Below are positions 44,332 to 52,550 of a stretch of DNA of 64,000 nt, piece by piece; position 1 is the first letter of the stretch; each line of letters starts with the position of its first letter. Source of the DNA: Pseudomonadota bacterium (GTDB lineage: Bacteria; Pseudomonadota; Alphaproteobacteria; Rhodospirillales; Magnetospirillaceae). Below the pieces are notes generated by a model. That model did not search any database. It saw only the letters and a program-made list of their open reading frames with translations, and was not told where the DNA came from. Made by a program: the position numbers and the translations under genes. The stretch is taken from NCBI GenBank assembly GCA_021847015.1, contig JAJZVW010000005.1:62001-126000 (forward strand). Reading direction: 5' to 3'.

Positions 44332-45702
44332 TCAGCGGCCGAACCTGTTTCCGAGGCCAGGCGGCAGCAACCCGCCCAGCCCGTGGCGCATCAGCCCTTT
44401 CTGCCCCAGCTTGCCGACCTTCTTCATCATGTCGGCCATTTGCTGGTGCTGCTTGAGGAGCTTGTTCACATCCTGCACGCTGGTGCCCGAACCGGCGGCG
44501 ATGCGCTTCTTGCGCGACGCCTTGATGAGGTCGGGGTTGCGGCGTTCAACCTTGGTCATCGACAAGATGATGGCCTTCTGCCGCCCCAGCATCTTGTTGT
44601 CGATCTTGGCGTCCTTGAGCTGGGCGGCCATCTTGCCGATGCCCGGCAGCATTCCCAGGATGCCCTTGAGATCGCCCATCTTCTCGACCTGCCGGAACTG
44701 CGACAGCATGTCGTCGAGGTCGAACTTGCCCTTCTCGATCCGCTTGGCGAGCCGTTCGGCTTCGTCCTGCTCGATGGTCGCCATCGCCTTCTCGACCAGC
44801 GAGACGACGTCGCCCATGCCCAGGATGCGTCCGGCGATGCGGTCGGGATGGAAGACTTCGAGGGCGTCGAGCTTTTCGCCCATGCCCAGGAACTTGATCG
44901 GCCGGCCGGTGACGGCGCGCATGGACAGGGCCGCGCCGCCGCGGGCGTCGCCATCGACGCGGGTCAGCACGATGCCGGTGACGCCGACCTTCTCATTGAA
45001 TTCCCGCGCCAGGGTGACGGCGTCCTGACCGGTCATGGCGTCGGTGACCAGCAGGGTCTCGGTCGGCGCGACCGCGTCGCGGACCTGGGCCACCTCGGCC
45101 ATCAGCTCCTGGTCGATGTGCAGCCGGCCGGCCGTATCGAGGATGACGGCGTCGTACCCTTCGCGCCGTCCCATCTCCATGGCGCGGCGGGCGATGGCCA
45201 CCGGCATCTCGCCCATGACGACCGGCAGCGAGCCGACGCCGGCCTGCTCGGCCAGGATCTCCAATTGCCGCTGCGCCGCCGGCCGGTAGACGTCGAGGGA
45301 GGCCAGCAGCACCTTCTTGCGGTCGGCCTTGAGCCGCACCGCCAGCTTGCCGGAGGTCGTGGTCTTGCCCGAGCCCTGAAGGCCGACCATCAGGATCGCC
45401 ACCGGCGGGACGGCGTTGAGGTTGAGTTCCGCGCCTTCCGTGCCCAGGGTGGCGATCAGCTCGTCGTGGACGATCTTGACCACCATCTGGCCGGGGGTGA
45501 CCGATTTGATCACCTCCTGGCCGACCGCGCGTTCCTTGACGCGCGCGACGAAATCCTTGACCACCGCCAGGGCGACATCGGCCTCCAGCAGCGCCACGCG
45601 CACTTCGCGCAGCGCTTCCGCGACGTCGGCCTCCGACAGCGCACCGCGGCCGGTGAGCTTGTCGAAAACCTTGGACAGCCGTTGGCTCAAGGACTCGAAC
45701 AT
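44332..45702 (-). CDS. ffh: Signal recognition particle protein Ffh
   Basis: GTPase that delivers nascent membrane proteins to the Sec/YidC system. From ATG 45702 it is 456 residues: N domain, G domain (GLQGSGKTTTSGKLA, DVYRPAAQRQL, DTAGRL, TRVDGDARGG) and the Met-rich M domain that binds 4.5S RNA (FDLDDMLSQF, GMLPGIGKM, SGTSVQDVNKLLKQHQQM). An upstream in-frame start at 45735 is not supported. No ffs RNA gene was recognised in the window. Confidence 0.96.
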   Translation of the reverse strand: MFESLSQRLSKVFDKLTGRGALSEADVAEALREVRVALLEADVALAVVKDFVARVKERAVGQEVIKSVTPGQMVVKIVHDELIATLGTEGAELNLNAVPPVAILMVGLQGSGKTTTSGKLAVRLKADRKKVLLASLDVYRPAAQRQLEILAEQAGVGSLPVVMGEMPVAIARRAMEMGRREGYDAVILDTAGRLHIDQELMAEVAQVRDAVAPTETLLVTDAMTGQDAVTLAREFNEKVGVTGIVLTRVDGDARGGAALSMRAVTGRPIKFLGMGEKLDALEVFHPDRIAGRILGMGDVVSLVEKAMATIEQDEAERLAKRIEKGKFDLDDMLSQFRQVEKMGDLKGILGMLPGIGKMAAQLKDAKIDNKMLGRQKAIILSMTKVERRNPDLIKASRKKRIAAGSGTSVQDVNKLLKQHQQMADMMKKVGKLGQKGLMRHGLGGLLPPGLGNRFGR

Positions 45703-45847
45703 CGAAACCTTCTTTCCGTGGCCCCAAACGAGCACGCGCCGGTGCGCGAAACTCGCGGACCGGCGGACCTCCTCGGAGGCTGGCCTTCAACGGGCCTGAA
45801 GAGGGGACGTTTCTAAGCCGGGATGGGCGGTGCCGTCAAGCATTCCG

Positions 45848-46681
45848 TCACGCCCGCGCCGGCACGGCCCCGGGCGCCGGGTCGGAGGGCAGCCGTCCGG
45901 CCAGCGCCAGGGTGACGCCGTGGTGGATCACGTCATGGCAGTGGGACGCCAGGGCCTTGCGGTCGGGAAAATTGCCGATGGTGACCGGCGGGTGGAAAAT
46001 CACGTCGACGGTGACCTGTCCCAGCCCCAGCACGGTGAAGAGATGTCCGGCCAGGGTCATGTCGCCGTACCACGCGTAGAAGGGCCGGAAGGCCCGTTGG
46101 AGCGGCAGCCCGTCCAGGCGGGTATAGGCCACGGACACCGGCTGCACCGGCAGCGCACGGGCGTCTCCCGTTGCCGTCCGAACCGGCTCTTCGGCTACCG
46201 CGAACAAGGCCGATTTGAAGGGCAGGACGCGGTTGCCGTCGTTGGACGTGCCTTCGGGGAACAGGATCAGCATCTCGCCTCCGTCGAGGCGGCCGCGCAA
46301 CAGGTCGCGCTGGCGGGCGCTGCCGCCGCGTTTGCGCTCGACGAAGACCGTCTGGGCGACGCGCGACAGAAAGCCGAACCCGGGCCAGCCGGCGACCTCG
46401 CGCTTGGCCACGAAGCAGGCCGGCAGCAACCGGCCAAGCACCAGGATGTCGAGGTAGCTGGCATGATTGGCGACGATCAGGGCGGGTCCGCCCGCCACCG
46501 GCGTGCCGAACGTCCGGACGCGGATGCCGATGGCGCGGGTGACCACGCGCCAATAGGCGGAGCTGTAGCGGGAATGGGACTTCCAGCCGATGGCCACCAG
46601 CGCCATGTACGGTCCCAGCATGACCAGCGTGATCGCGAGGAAGGCGGCGAAACGCAGGATCGCGGCTACGGGGCTGACCAT
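45848..46681 (-). CDS. olsA: Lyso-ornithine lipid O-acyltransferase (PlsC family)
   Basis: 1-acylglycerol-3-phosphate acyltransferase-family enzyme that completes ornithine lipid synthesis by adding the second acyl chain. Motifs are NHASYLDIL (motif I), VERKRGGSARQRDLLR and LFPEGTSNDGNRVLPFK (motif III); a hydrophobic N-terminal anchor precedes them. The assignment as OlsA rests on the overlap with olsB. ATG 46681 follows the olsB stop; in-frame ATG codons at 46705 and 46723 overlap olsB and are alternatives. Confidence 0.85.
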   Translation of the reverse strand: MVSPVAAILRFAAFLAITLVMLGPYMALVAIGWKSHSRYSSAYWRVVTRAIGIRVRTFGTPVAGGPALIVANHASYLDILVLGRLLPACFVAKREVAGWPGFGFLSRVAQTVFVERKRGGSARQRDLLRGRLDGGEMLILFPEGTSNDGNRVLPFKSALFAVAEEPVRTATGDARALPVQPVSVAYTRLDGLPLQRAFRPFYAWYGDMTLAGHLFTVLGLGQVTVDVIFHPPVTIGNFPDRKALASHCHDVIHHGVTLALAGRLPSDPAPGAVPARA

Positions 46682-46688
46682 CGGGGAC

Positions 46689-47492
46689 TCAACCGGCGAG
46701 GACATCGCGGGCGGTGCGGTCATAGTGTTTGATGTATTTGTCGGTGACCAGTTCGGTCTTCACCATCACGCATACGTCGGTGGTGTTGAACTGATGGTCG
46801 ATCACCGCGCCGTCGCCGACGAAGCCGCCCAGGCGCAGGTAGCCTTTCACCAGCGGCGCCATTTCCGCCAGGGCGCGGCGGGGGTCGATGCGCTCTTTCG
46901 GCACCCGGTTCATGTCGGTGTGGAGATGGGGCAGGGCGCACGGCCGGATGGGGTCCGGAGCGAGGTGCCAGTGGTAGAGGTAGCTGAGCTGGGTCGCCAG
47001 CTTCTCGGGATCGGTGCCGGGAAGCGAGGCGCAGCCGAACATCATGTCGACGTTGTTCTCCCGCACGTAGGAGGCGATGCCGGCCCACAGCAGGTTCATG
47101 GTCGAGCGGTTGCGGTATCTGGTGTCCACGCAGGACCGGCCGAGTTCCATGAACTGGCCGCCATTGGCGACGATCTTCGAGATATCGTATTCGCCGGCGG
47201 TGTAGAACCGGCCGAACCTCTCGCCGATGGCCCTGCGCATCAGGCGGTAGGTGCCGACCACCCCGGCGCCGCCCCGGCCCTTGGCCGGGTCGATCACCAG
47301 CAGGTGATCGCAGACGGCGTCGAAATCGTCGAAGTCGGCATGCCGGGCGGCCATTGCGTCGGTCGGCTTGGCGCCCATCTCTTCGTAGAAGACCCGATAG
47401 CGCAGGGCCTGCGCCGCCCGGATCTCCTCATCGCCGGAGGCGAGTCTCACCTCCAGGCGGGAGCCGGCATCGTCCGGTTCCACCAATGACAT
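46689..47492 (-). CDS. olsB: Ornithine N-acyltransferase (acyl-ACP:ornithine) OlsB
   Basis: GNAT-family acyltransferase that makes lyso-ornithine lipid, the phosphorus-free membrane lipid used under phosphate limitation in many alphaproteobacteria. 267 residues with AAQALRYRVFYEEMGAKP, DICDHLLVID-like region (CDHLLVIDPAKGRGGAGVVGTYRLM), FMELGRSCVDTRYRNRSTMNLLW and FDSFVG-like NTTDVCVMVKTELV. It precedes olsA. Confidence 0.92.
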   Translation of the reverse strand: MSLVEPDDAGSRLEVRLASGDEEIRAAQALRYRVFYEEMGAKPTDAMAARHADFDDFDAVCDHLLVIDPAKGRGGAGVVGTYRLMRRAIGERFGRFYTAGEYDISKIVANGGQFMELGRSCVDTRYRNRSTMNLLWAGIASYVRENNVDMMFGCASLPGTDPEKLATQLSYLYHWHLAPDPIRPCALPHLHTDMNRVPKERIDPRRALAEMAPLVKGYLRLGGFVGDGAVIDHQFNTTDVCVMVKTELVTDKYIKHYDRTARDVLAG

Positions 47493-47554
47493 CGCCCCTC
47501 GCGGTCAGTCATACCCTCGCACGGCGACGCCCGATGGGGTGCGCCGTTCCGGCC

Positions 47555-47986
47555 TCATTTCTGGTCCGGATCGTCGCCCGAAGTCAACGGCACTCCGTAT
47601 AGCTCCAACCGGTGGCCGACCAGCCTGTAACCGAACCTTTTGGCGATCTCCCGCTGTAAGGCCTCGATTTCCGAACTGGTGAACTCGATAACCTGCCCGG
47701 AATGCATATCGATCAGGTGGTCGTGGTGTTCGTTAGGCGATTCCTCATAGCGGGCGCGGCCATCGCCGAAATCGTGCCGCTCCAGGATGTTCGCTTCCTC
47801 GAACAGGCGGACCGTGCGGTAGACGGTGGCGATGGAGATTCGCGGGTCGATCCTGGTCGCCCGGCGATACACCTCCTCCACATCGGGATGATCGTCGGCG
47901 TCGGAAAGGACGCGGGCGATGACCCGACGCTGATCCGTCATCTTCATGCTCTTGTCGATGCAGCGTTGTTCGATGCGCGAAATCAT
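47555..47986 (-). CDS. fur: Fur-family transcriptional regulator
   Basis: A 143-residue Fur-type metalloregulator. The N-terminal winged helix has MTDQRRVIARVL and TVYRTVRLFEEANILERHD. The C-terminal metal domain has the HHDHLIDMHSGQVIEF motif (H87, H88, H90, H95), without the Cys-X2-Cys zinc motif seen in E. coli Fur, as usual in alphaproteobacterial Fur. Iron, or manganese (Mur), are the likely effectors. Its targets cannot be read here. Confidence 0.88.
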   Translation of the reverse strand: MISRIEQRCIDKSMKMTDQRRVIARVLSDADDHPDVEEVYRRATRIDPRISIATVYRTVRLFEEANILERHDFGDGRARYEESPNEHHDHLIDMHSGQVIEFTSSEIEALQREIAKRFGYRLVGHRLELYGVPLTSGDDPDQK

Positions 47987-48073
47987 GCGACACCCCTCAA
48001 TGCGACCCGACCGGCATGATGCACCGGGGCGCCGCGTGTCCGCAACCCGCGACGCCCGTCATGGCGATGGCGA

Positions 48074-48496
48074 TCAGCCCCGCTTGCCGACGCGCTTGCG
48101 CGGCTTGGTGCCCAAGCCGATCTTCTTGGCCAGCGACGAACGGTGCGCGGCGTAGTTGGGGGCCACCATCGGATAATCCGCCGGCAGGTTCCAGCGTTCG
48201 CGGTATTCCTCAGGGGTCATATCGTAGGCGGTCTTGAGGTGCCGCTTCAGCATCTTCAGCTTCTTGCCGTCCTCAAGGCAGACGATGTAGTCGGGGGTGA
48301 CCGACTTCTTCACCGGAACGGCGGGTTGGGGACGCTCGGGTGCGGCCGGAGCGCTGCCGACGGATGCGAGGGTCCGGTAGACATCCTGAATGAGTTGGGG
48401 AAGGTCCCCGAGGGCAACGGTGTTGTTGGCGACGTGGGCCGACACGATTTCGGTGGTCAGCGTCAGCAGATCGCCGGCATTCGAACGCTCCGACAT
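48074..48496 (-). CDS. mucR: MucR/Ros-family transcriptional regulator
   Basis: A 140-residue alphaproteobacterial zinc-finger regulator. The finger is in DYIVCLEDGKKLKMLKRHLKTAYDMTPEEY (given in parts: VCLEDGKKLKMLKRHLKTAY), the hallmark of MucR/Ros, with the C-terminal PMVAPNYAAHRSSLAKKIGLG. It is a global nucleoid-like repressor of exopolysaccharide, motility and virulence genes in relatives. It is a single-gene unit here. Confidence 0.93.
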   Translation of the reverse strand: MSERSNAGDLLTLTTEIVSAHVANNTVALGDLPQLIQDVYRTLASVGSAPAAPERPQPAVPVKKSVTPDYIVCLEDGKKLKMLKRHLKTAYDMTPEEYRERWNLPADYPMVAPNYAAHRSSLAKKIGLGTKPRKRVGKRG

Positions 48497-48595
48497 ATTA
48501 GAGCAGGCCTCCAGTTACGACTGATGGGCCTGTATATAAGTTTTTCGGACAGATGTGGCAATAACCATTACGAAAAAGGAAAAAGGTGGATTGCG

Positions 48596-48844
48596 ATGGA
48601 CGACAAGGCCGATTTTTACCTCGACATCACCGGGGAGGTCTGTCCCATGACCTTCGTTCGCGCCAAACTGGTCGTGGAGCGCATGCTTCCCGGCCAGACG
48701 GCCGAGGTGCGCCTGGCGGGCAAGGAACCATTGGCCAATGTCCCCCGTTCCCTTGCGCCCCTTGGCGTCGATATCGCCGATCCGGTCGCCGAACCCGGGG
48801 CAGGGCCCGAGGGCGTACACCGCCTGCGGATACGCAAGCGCTAG
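48596..48844 (+). CDS. TusA/SirA-family sulfur-carrier-like protein
   Basis: An 82-residue TusA-fold protein. The active-site motif is CPMTFVRAKL with C16; TusA itself has CPMP, so the Pro to Thr change sets it in a broader sulfur-transfer group. The ATG at 48596 has AAAAGGTGG upstream. The stop TAG (48842-48844) is inside the CTAG where a family C repeat begins, so the gene end may have been preserved by the element. Confidence 0.85.
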   Translation: MDDKADFYLDITGEVCPMTFVRAKLVVERMLPGQTAEVRLAGKEPLANVPRSLAPLGVDIADPVAEPGAGPEGVHRLRIRKR

Positions 48845-48952
48845 TGCACCGACATTCCGAATGTGTCGGTGCACAATTCATTGATTTTGTGGGCCGATTC
48901 ACCCGACAAAAGGTTCAAGCCTTTGAACCTTTTGTCGGGATCGGACCACTAG
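48841..48952. repeat. Family C two-hairpin element between CTAG copies
   Basis: The element is 48845-48948, with CTAG at 48841-48844 and 48949-48952. Hairpin 1 is TGCACCGACA paired with TGTCGGTGCA. Hairpin 2 is CCCGACAAAAGGTTCAA paired with TTTGAACCTTTTGTCGGG. The end sequences TGCACCGA and TGGTCCGA (rc of the right end) form a short imperfect terminal repeat. The left CTAG supplies the stop of the TusA-like gene. Confidence 0.88.
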
Positions 48953-48993
48953 TCCAGTGATTTTTCATCCAGCGATTATTATTACGCGTCTGT

Positions 48994-50175
48994 TTAGACC
49001 GATAACCCGTAATCGGCCGGCACACGCTTCAGGGCGCGGCGCATTCCGTCCCACGCCTCGTCCACCGTGACCTCTTTGACGCAGGGGAACGGGTCTTGGG
49101 GCAGGGTACGTTTCGGGCATACCCACAGGCAGTGGTAGCATTCCATCGGCCGGGACAGGAAGACGGCCCCGGCCGGCCGGATCGGCTCGGGATAGGGAAC
49201 GAACGAGCCGAAATGGCCGCCGCCCGCGATCAGCACGGTGGGGGTGCCGACGCCCAGGGCGAGATGACCGGGACCGGTGTCGTTGGTGACCACGCAGGCC
49301 GCGCGCTTCAGCACGTCCATCAGCTCGGGAAGGCTCAGGTCGCCGATGGTGTCGATGGCGTCGGGATGGTTCAAGGCCGCGATGCGGGGTTTGGCAAAGG
49401 CTTCCTGGCGGGCGCCGACGAAGACGACGCGGAAACCGGACTCCAGGCAACGCCGCGCCAGCGCCAGGAAACCGTCGAAAGGCCAGCGGCGCCCCGGCTC
49501 ATTGGAGCCGAAATTCATCACCACGTAGGGGCCCCCGGGCAGACCGCGCGGCACGGTGCGCCAATGCAGCGCCGGCACCTCGGCGCGGAATAAACGTCCG
49601 GCGATTTCCGATAGGAAGGTGAAATGCCGCACCCCTTCGTGCGTGGGGTACGGGCCGGTGTCGATCACCCGCGTGGCCTTGGCCAGATACCAGGCGTATT
49701 CCCTGCGGGTGCGTTCGGTGATGAAGGGACGGCAGACGATCCGCTTGGGCGCACGGCTCATCCACACCAGGGAATCGGCGGTCATCACCTTGCGCATGAA
49801 GATGTCGCACACGGCGGTCTGGAACCCCTGCCGGCGAATCCATAGCGCGATCTTCAGGCGATAGAGCCATTTCTTCTCGAACGCGTGCTCGTCGATGGTC
49901 ACCACCCGGAAGCCGGCGAAGGCGACGTCGGCCAGGGATTTCCAGGAATGGCATCCAAGGACGGTGATGTCCTTGCGGTCGATGCCGAACGCCGCGGGGT
50001 AATGGTCGAGGGCGCGGCGGAACATCGCCATGTCGCCGATGCCGTCCATCCGCACCACGACCATGCCTGTTTTCCGCCGGGGCGCCGGCCACACGGCGAC
50101 GAGCGCGTCGATCGGCCGGAACAGCCACCAGCGGCGGCGCATTCCGCGGGGAAACAGGGCCGTGAGCAAGCTCAT
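48994..50175 (-). CDS. Glycosyltransferase family 9
   Basis: A 393-residue GT9 protein, heptosyltransferase-like. Family features are VVVRMDGIGDMAMFRRAL near the N-terminus (the GD loop), VMNFGSNEPGRRWPF and CVVTNDTGPGHLALGVGTPTVLI (in parts, TNDTGPGHLALGVGTP). The C-terminal part has three cysteines in MECYHCLWVCPKRTL, an uncommon addition. A 49-codon reading frame at 50172-50321 ends on its start codon (ATGA). Role in LPS or capsule is inferred. Confidence 0.85.
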   Translation of the reverse strand: MSLLTALFPRGMRRRWWLFRPIDALVAVWPAPRRKTGMVVVRMDGIGDMAMFRRALDHYPAAFGIDRKDITVLGCHSWKSLADVAFAGFRVVTIDEHAFEKKWLYRLKIALWIRRQGFQTAVCDIFMRKVMTADSLVWMSRAPKRIVCRPFITERTRREYAWYLAKATRVIDTGPYPTHEGVRHFTFLSEIAGRLFRAEVPALHWRTVPRGLPGGPYVVMNFGSNEPGRRWPFDGFLALARRCLESGFRVVFVGARQEAFAKPRIAALNHPDAIDTIGDLSLPELMDVLKRAACVVTNDTGPGHLALGVGTPTVLIAGGGHFGSFVPYPEPIRPAGAVFLSRPMECYHCLWVCPKRTLPQDPFPCVKEVTVDEAWDGMRRALKRVPADYGLSV

Positions 50176-50321
50176 TCCGCCGTCTCCATGGTCAGGCCGG
50201 CCATACGGGCGGGAGCGGTGCCCGGAGAAGTCGGCGGCGTCCCAGAGCCGCTCCGCATGATCCCGGCAATGGCGGTCTTGCCGATCGCTTCGTCCCCAGG
50301 CGCCGGAACCGGGTCCGCCAT
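50172..50321 (-). CDS. Possible small ORF coupled to the GT9 gene
   Basis: A 49-residue frame begins MADPVPAPGDEAIGKTAIAG and stops at ATGA overlapping the GT9 start. Composition is Pro/Gly/Ala rich and no family is known. Only the coupled overlap supports it. Apart from this, the 317-bp gap 50176-50492 holds A+T-rich sequence ahead of creA and no other recognisable gene. Confidence 0.3.
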   Translation of the reverse strand: MADPVPAPGDEAIGKTAIAGIMRSGSGTPPTSPGTAPARMAGLTMETAE

Positions 50322-50492
50322 GTCGTCTCGGACTTCGTTGTACACAATGTGCGGTCTAGCACATTTCCCGGCAAGGGGGAACGCTTCGGCGGCGAACGGC
50401 CTTTCGCATCACGGCCCGTCATCGTATAGTCTTAGCTGTCGCGGGCCCGGCACGTTCTCAAGGAAAGTCCCCCGTCATCAAGGAGAACGAAG

Positions 50493-50954
50493 ATGACGAG
50501 AACCTGTTTCGCCGCCGTAATCCTGCTCGTGTCGGCGATCTCCGCCAGGGCCGAGGAAATCGGCAGCGTCTCGACAGTCTTCAAGATGCTGGGCCCGAAC
50601 GACAAGATCGTGGTCGAGGCTTTCGACGATCCCAAGGTGGACGGTGTCACGTGCTACCTGTCCCGGGCCAAGCGGGGCGGGATCAAAGGCGGGCTGGGGG
50701 TCGCCGAGGACACGTCGGATGCGTCGCTGGCCTGTCGGCAGACCGGCCCCATCAGCTTCAGGCAGCCCTTCAAGGACGGCGAGGTGGTCTTTCAGAAAGA
50801 CACCTCCCTGCTGTTCAAGACCATGCAGGTCGTGCGCTTCCTGGATAAGAAGCGCGACGTGCTGGTCTACCTGGTCTACTCGGACCGGGTCATCGAGGGC
50901 TCGCCCAAGAACTCCGTCTCGGCGGTGGCGATCCAGAAGAACTGGGGGCCTTGA
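50493..50954 (+). CDS. creA: CreA family protein
   Basis: A 153-residue exported protein with signal peptide (about 1-20). Family features are [36 protein letters not shown] (in parts: [22 protein letters not shown]) and the cysteines of TCYL and LACRQTGPI. Function of CreA is not established. A start with ribosome site AAGGAG lies 9 bp upstream. Its stop is 3 bp before the next gene. Confidence 0.9.
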   Translation: MTRTCFAAVILLVSAISARAEEIGSVSTVFKMLGPNDKIVVEAFDDPKVDGVTCYLSRAKRGGIKGGLGVAEDTSDASLACRQTGPISFRQPFKDGEVVFQKDTSLLFKTMQVVRFLDKKRDVLVYLVYSDRVIEGSPKNSVSAVAIQKNWGP

Positions 50955-50957
50955 GCG

Positions 50958-52547
50958 ATGGACGCGGCAAACGATTTCCTGCTGTTCGAGGAATTCTCGG
51001 CCAAGCTCGACCATCTCGCCAGCGAGGGGGCGCTGGCGCGGGTCATGGGCGAGATTCTGCGGTCCCTGCTGCGAAGGAAGGGGGACGCCGAGTTCCTGAC
51101 CATCGTCCAGGATGCGTTCGTCGCCGGCATGGCGGGGCGCGGTCTGGACGGCCAGAAGGTGCTGGCGCGGGAGGTGATCCGGGTGGTCATCGAACTGCGC
51201 CCGGAAATCGCGCAGGCGTGGCAAATCCTTTACGGCACCGGCGAGCCTTCCCTGCCGCACCGGCGCCGCGCGGCCGACCGGATGCCGTTGGACACCGCCT
51301 TGCCTGCGGATGGCGCGACCTCGTTCCATCCCGCGCGGTCGGCCGCCGAACACCTCACGGCCCTTTTCGTCGGCGAGGTGATCGACCGCCGTCTCAAGCC
51401 GTTCCAGATTGCGGCGCCGCCCCTTCCCAGCATCGCCTACTGTCACGCGCAGCCGTTCTTCCTTTTCACCCAGGCGTTCTGCGGGGTGGTTCGGGACTTC
51501 GTCACCGGCGTGCTGATGGAGGATCGCCGCGACGCCCTGGAACGCGACGTCTATTCCGGTTTGACCCCGATCATGGCGCAATCGGACGCCGTCGAATCCT
51601 TTCTCGCCGGCAGCCAGCCGAAAATCTGGGGGATTCTCGGCGAACGGCTGGGGCAACTCGCCGCGCTTCACCACAGCGTCGAGGCGAAGCTGGCCAACGG
51701 TGCTGTCGGGGGGGCGGGGACCGAGGGCCGGGAGGTCGAGATCCCGGTCAGCCAGCCAAGGGTTTGGCACGTCCTGGGAATAAGATTCACCCTGGGTTCC
51801 TGGACCGGGAAGCGCAAGGTGCGGATGGAGGACGGCGCCGGGGGCGGGATCGAACCCGCCGAAATGGAAGCCCTGGAGCTGCTCACCCGGTTCCGGGACA
51901 TGGCGGCTTCCGCCGGATTGGAATTGCCCGACGCGTGCGATTTCGGGTTCCTGCGTCTGCTGCTGGATTTCGATGCCGGCCGCTTCGCCCTCGCGCTCAA
52001 GGAAGTGTCGGCTCTCGCGGGCCACGCCAAATTGCCCGAGCGCCTTCGGGCATTGGACGGGACCCTTCCCGGCGGCCTGGTCGATGTGCTGGTGCTCATG
52101 CTGTTCTTCCGGCACGGCGACGGCGGCTTCGGCTTCCGCGAACTCTGCGAGGCTGGCGCGGGAACGGCGCGGGAGGCCGGCGGCCCGGAAGTCCAGCGGC
52201 CGTTCATCCGGTCGGAAGTGGCGCGGCGCCCGCGGGAACTCGCGTTCCAGTTCCGCGAGGCGTTGAGGCAGCGCCGCGACGTCGCCACGGTCGAGGCGGC
52301 CGCACGAATGCTGGCGACGGTCTGGCAGGCGATGCCGAACGCCGGGTTCGCCAAGGAGCGGGACGCCGCGCTCACCGTGTTCACCGCCTTTCCGGTCGCC
52401 TTCGCGAACGATCCCGACGAACCCGTGTTCTCGGAGATCAGCCACGTCTTCTATCGCACGCTCACCTCGGATTCCCCGGATTTCGAGCGGTGCCTGTTGG
52501 CGGTGGCCACGAGCTACGGGGCGATCGCGGCGCGACAGGGGACGTGA
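50958..52547 (+). CDS. Large hypothetical protein, mostly helical
   Basis: A 529-residue soluble protein that I do not recognise. It is rich in amphipathic helices (FEEFSAKLDHLASEGALARVMGEIL, VLAREVIRVVIELRPEIAQAWQIL) and lacks a signal or membrane segment. The central region holds WKXWT-like WHVLGIRFTLGSWTGKRKVRM. Codon use and start fit a real gene: it opens 3 bp after creA and ends 3 bp before the convergent helicase. It may be lineage-specific. Confidence 0.7.
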   Translation: MDAANDFLLFEEFSAKLDHLASEGALARVMGEILRSLLRRKGDAEFLTIVQDAFVAGMAGRGLDGQKVLAREVIRVVIELRPEIAQAWQILYGTGEPSLPHRRRAADRMPLDTALPADGATSFHPARSAAEHLTALFVGEVIDRRLKPFQIAAPPLPSIAYCHAQPFFLFTQAFCGVVRDFVTGVLMEDRRDALERDVYSGLTPIMAQSDAVESFLAGSQPKIWGILGERLGQLAALHHSVEAKLANGAVGGAGTEGREVEIPVSQPRVWHVLGIRFTLGSWTGKRKVRMEDGAGGGIEPAEMEALELLTRFRDMAASAGLELPDACDFGFLRLLLDFDAGRFALALKEVSALAGHAKLPERLRALDGTLPGGLVDVLVLMLFFRHGDGGFGFRELCEAGAGTAREAGGPEVQRPFIRSEVARRPRELAFQFREALRQRRDVATVEAAARMLATVWQAMPNAGFAKERDAALTVFTAFPVAFANDPDEPVFSEISHVFYRTLTSDSPDFERCLLAVATSYGAIAARQGT

Positions 52548-52550
52548 AGG

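Noticed and set aside
50478-52445. 655-residue minus-strand frame opposite creA and the 529-residue gene
   Set aside because: Low-complexity, antisense to well-delimited genes; the plus-strand genes have better starts and boundaries.
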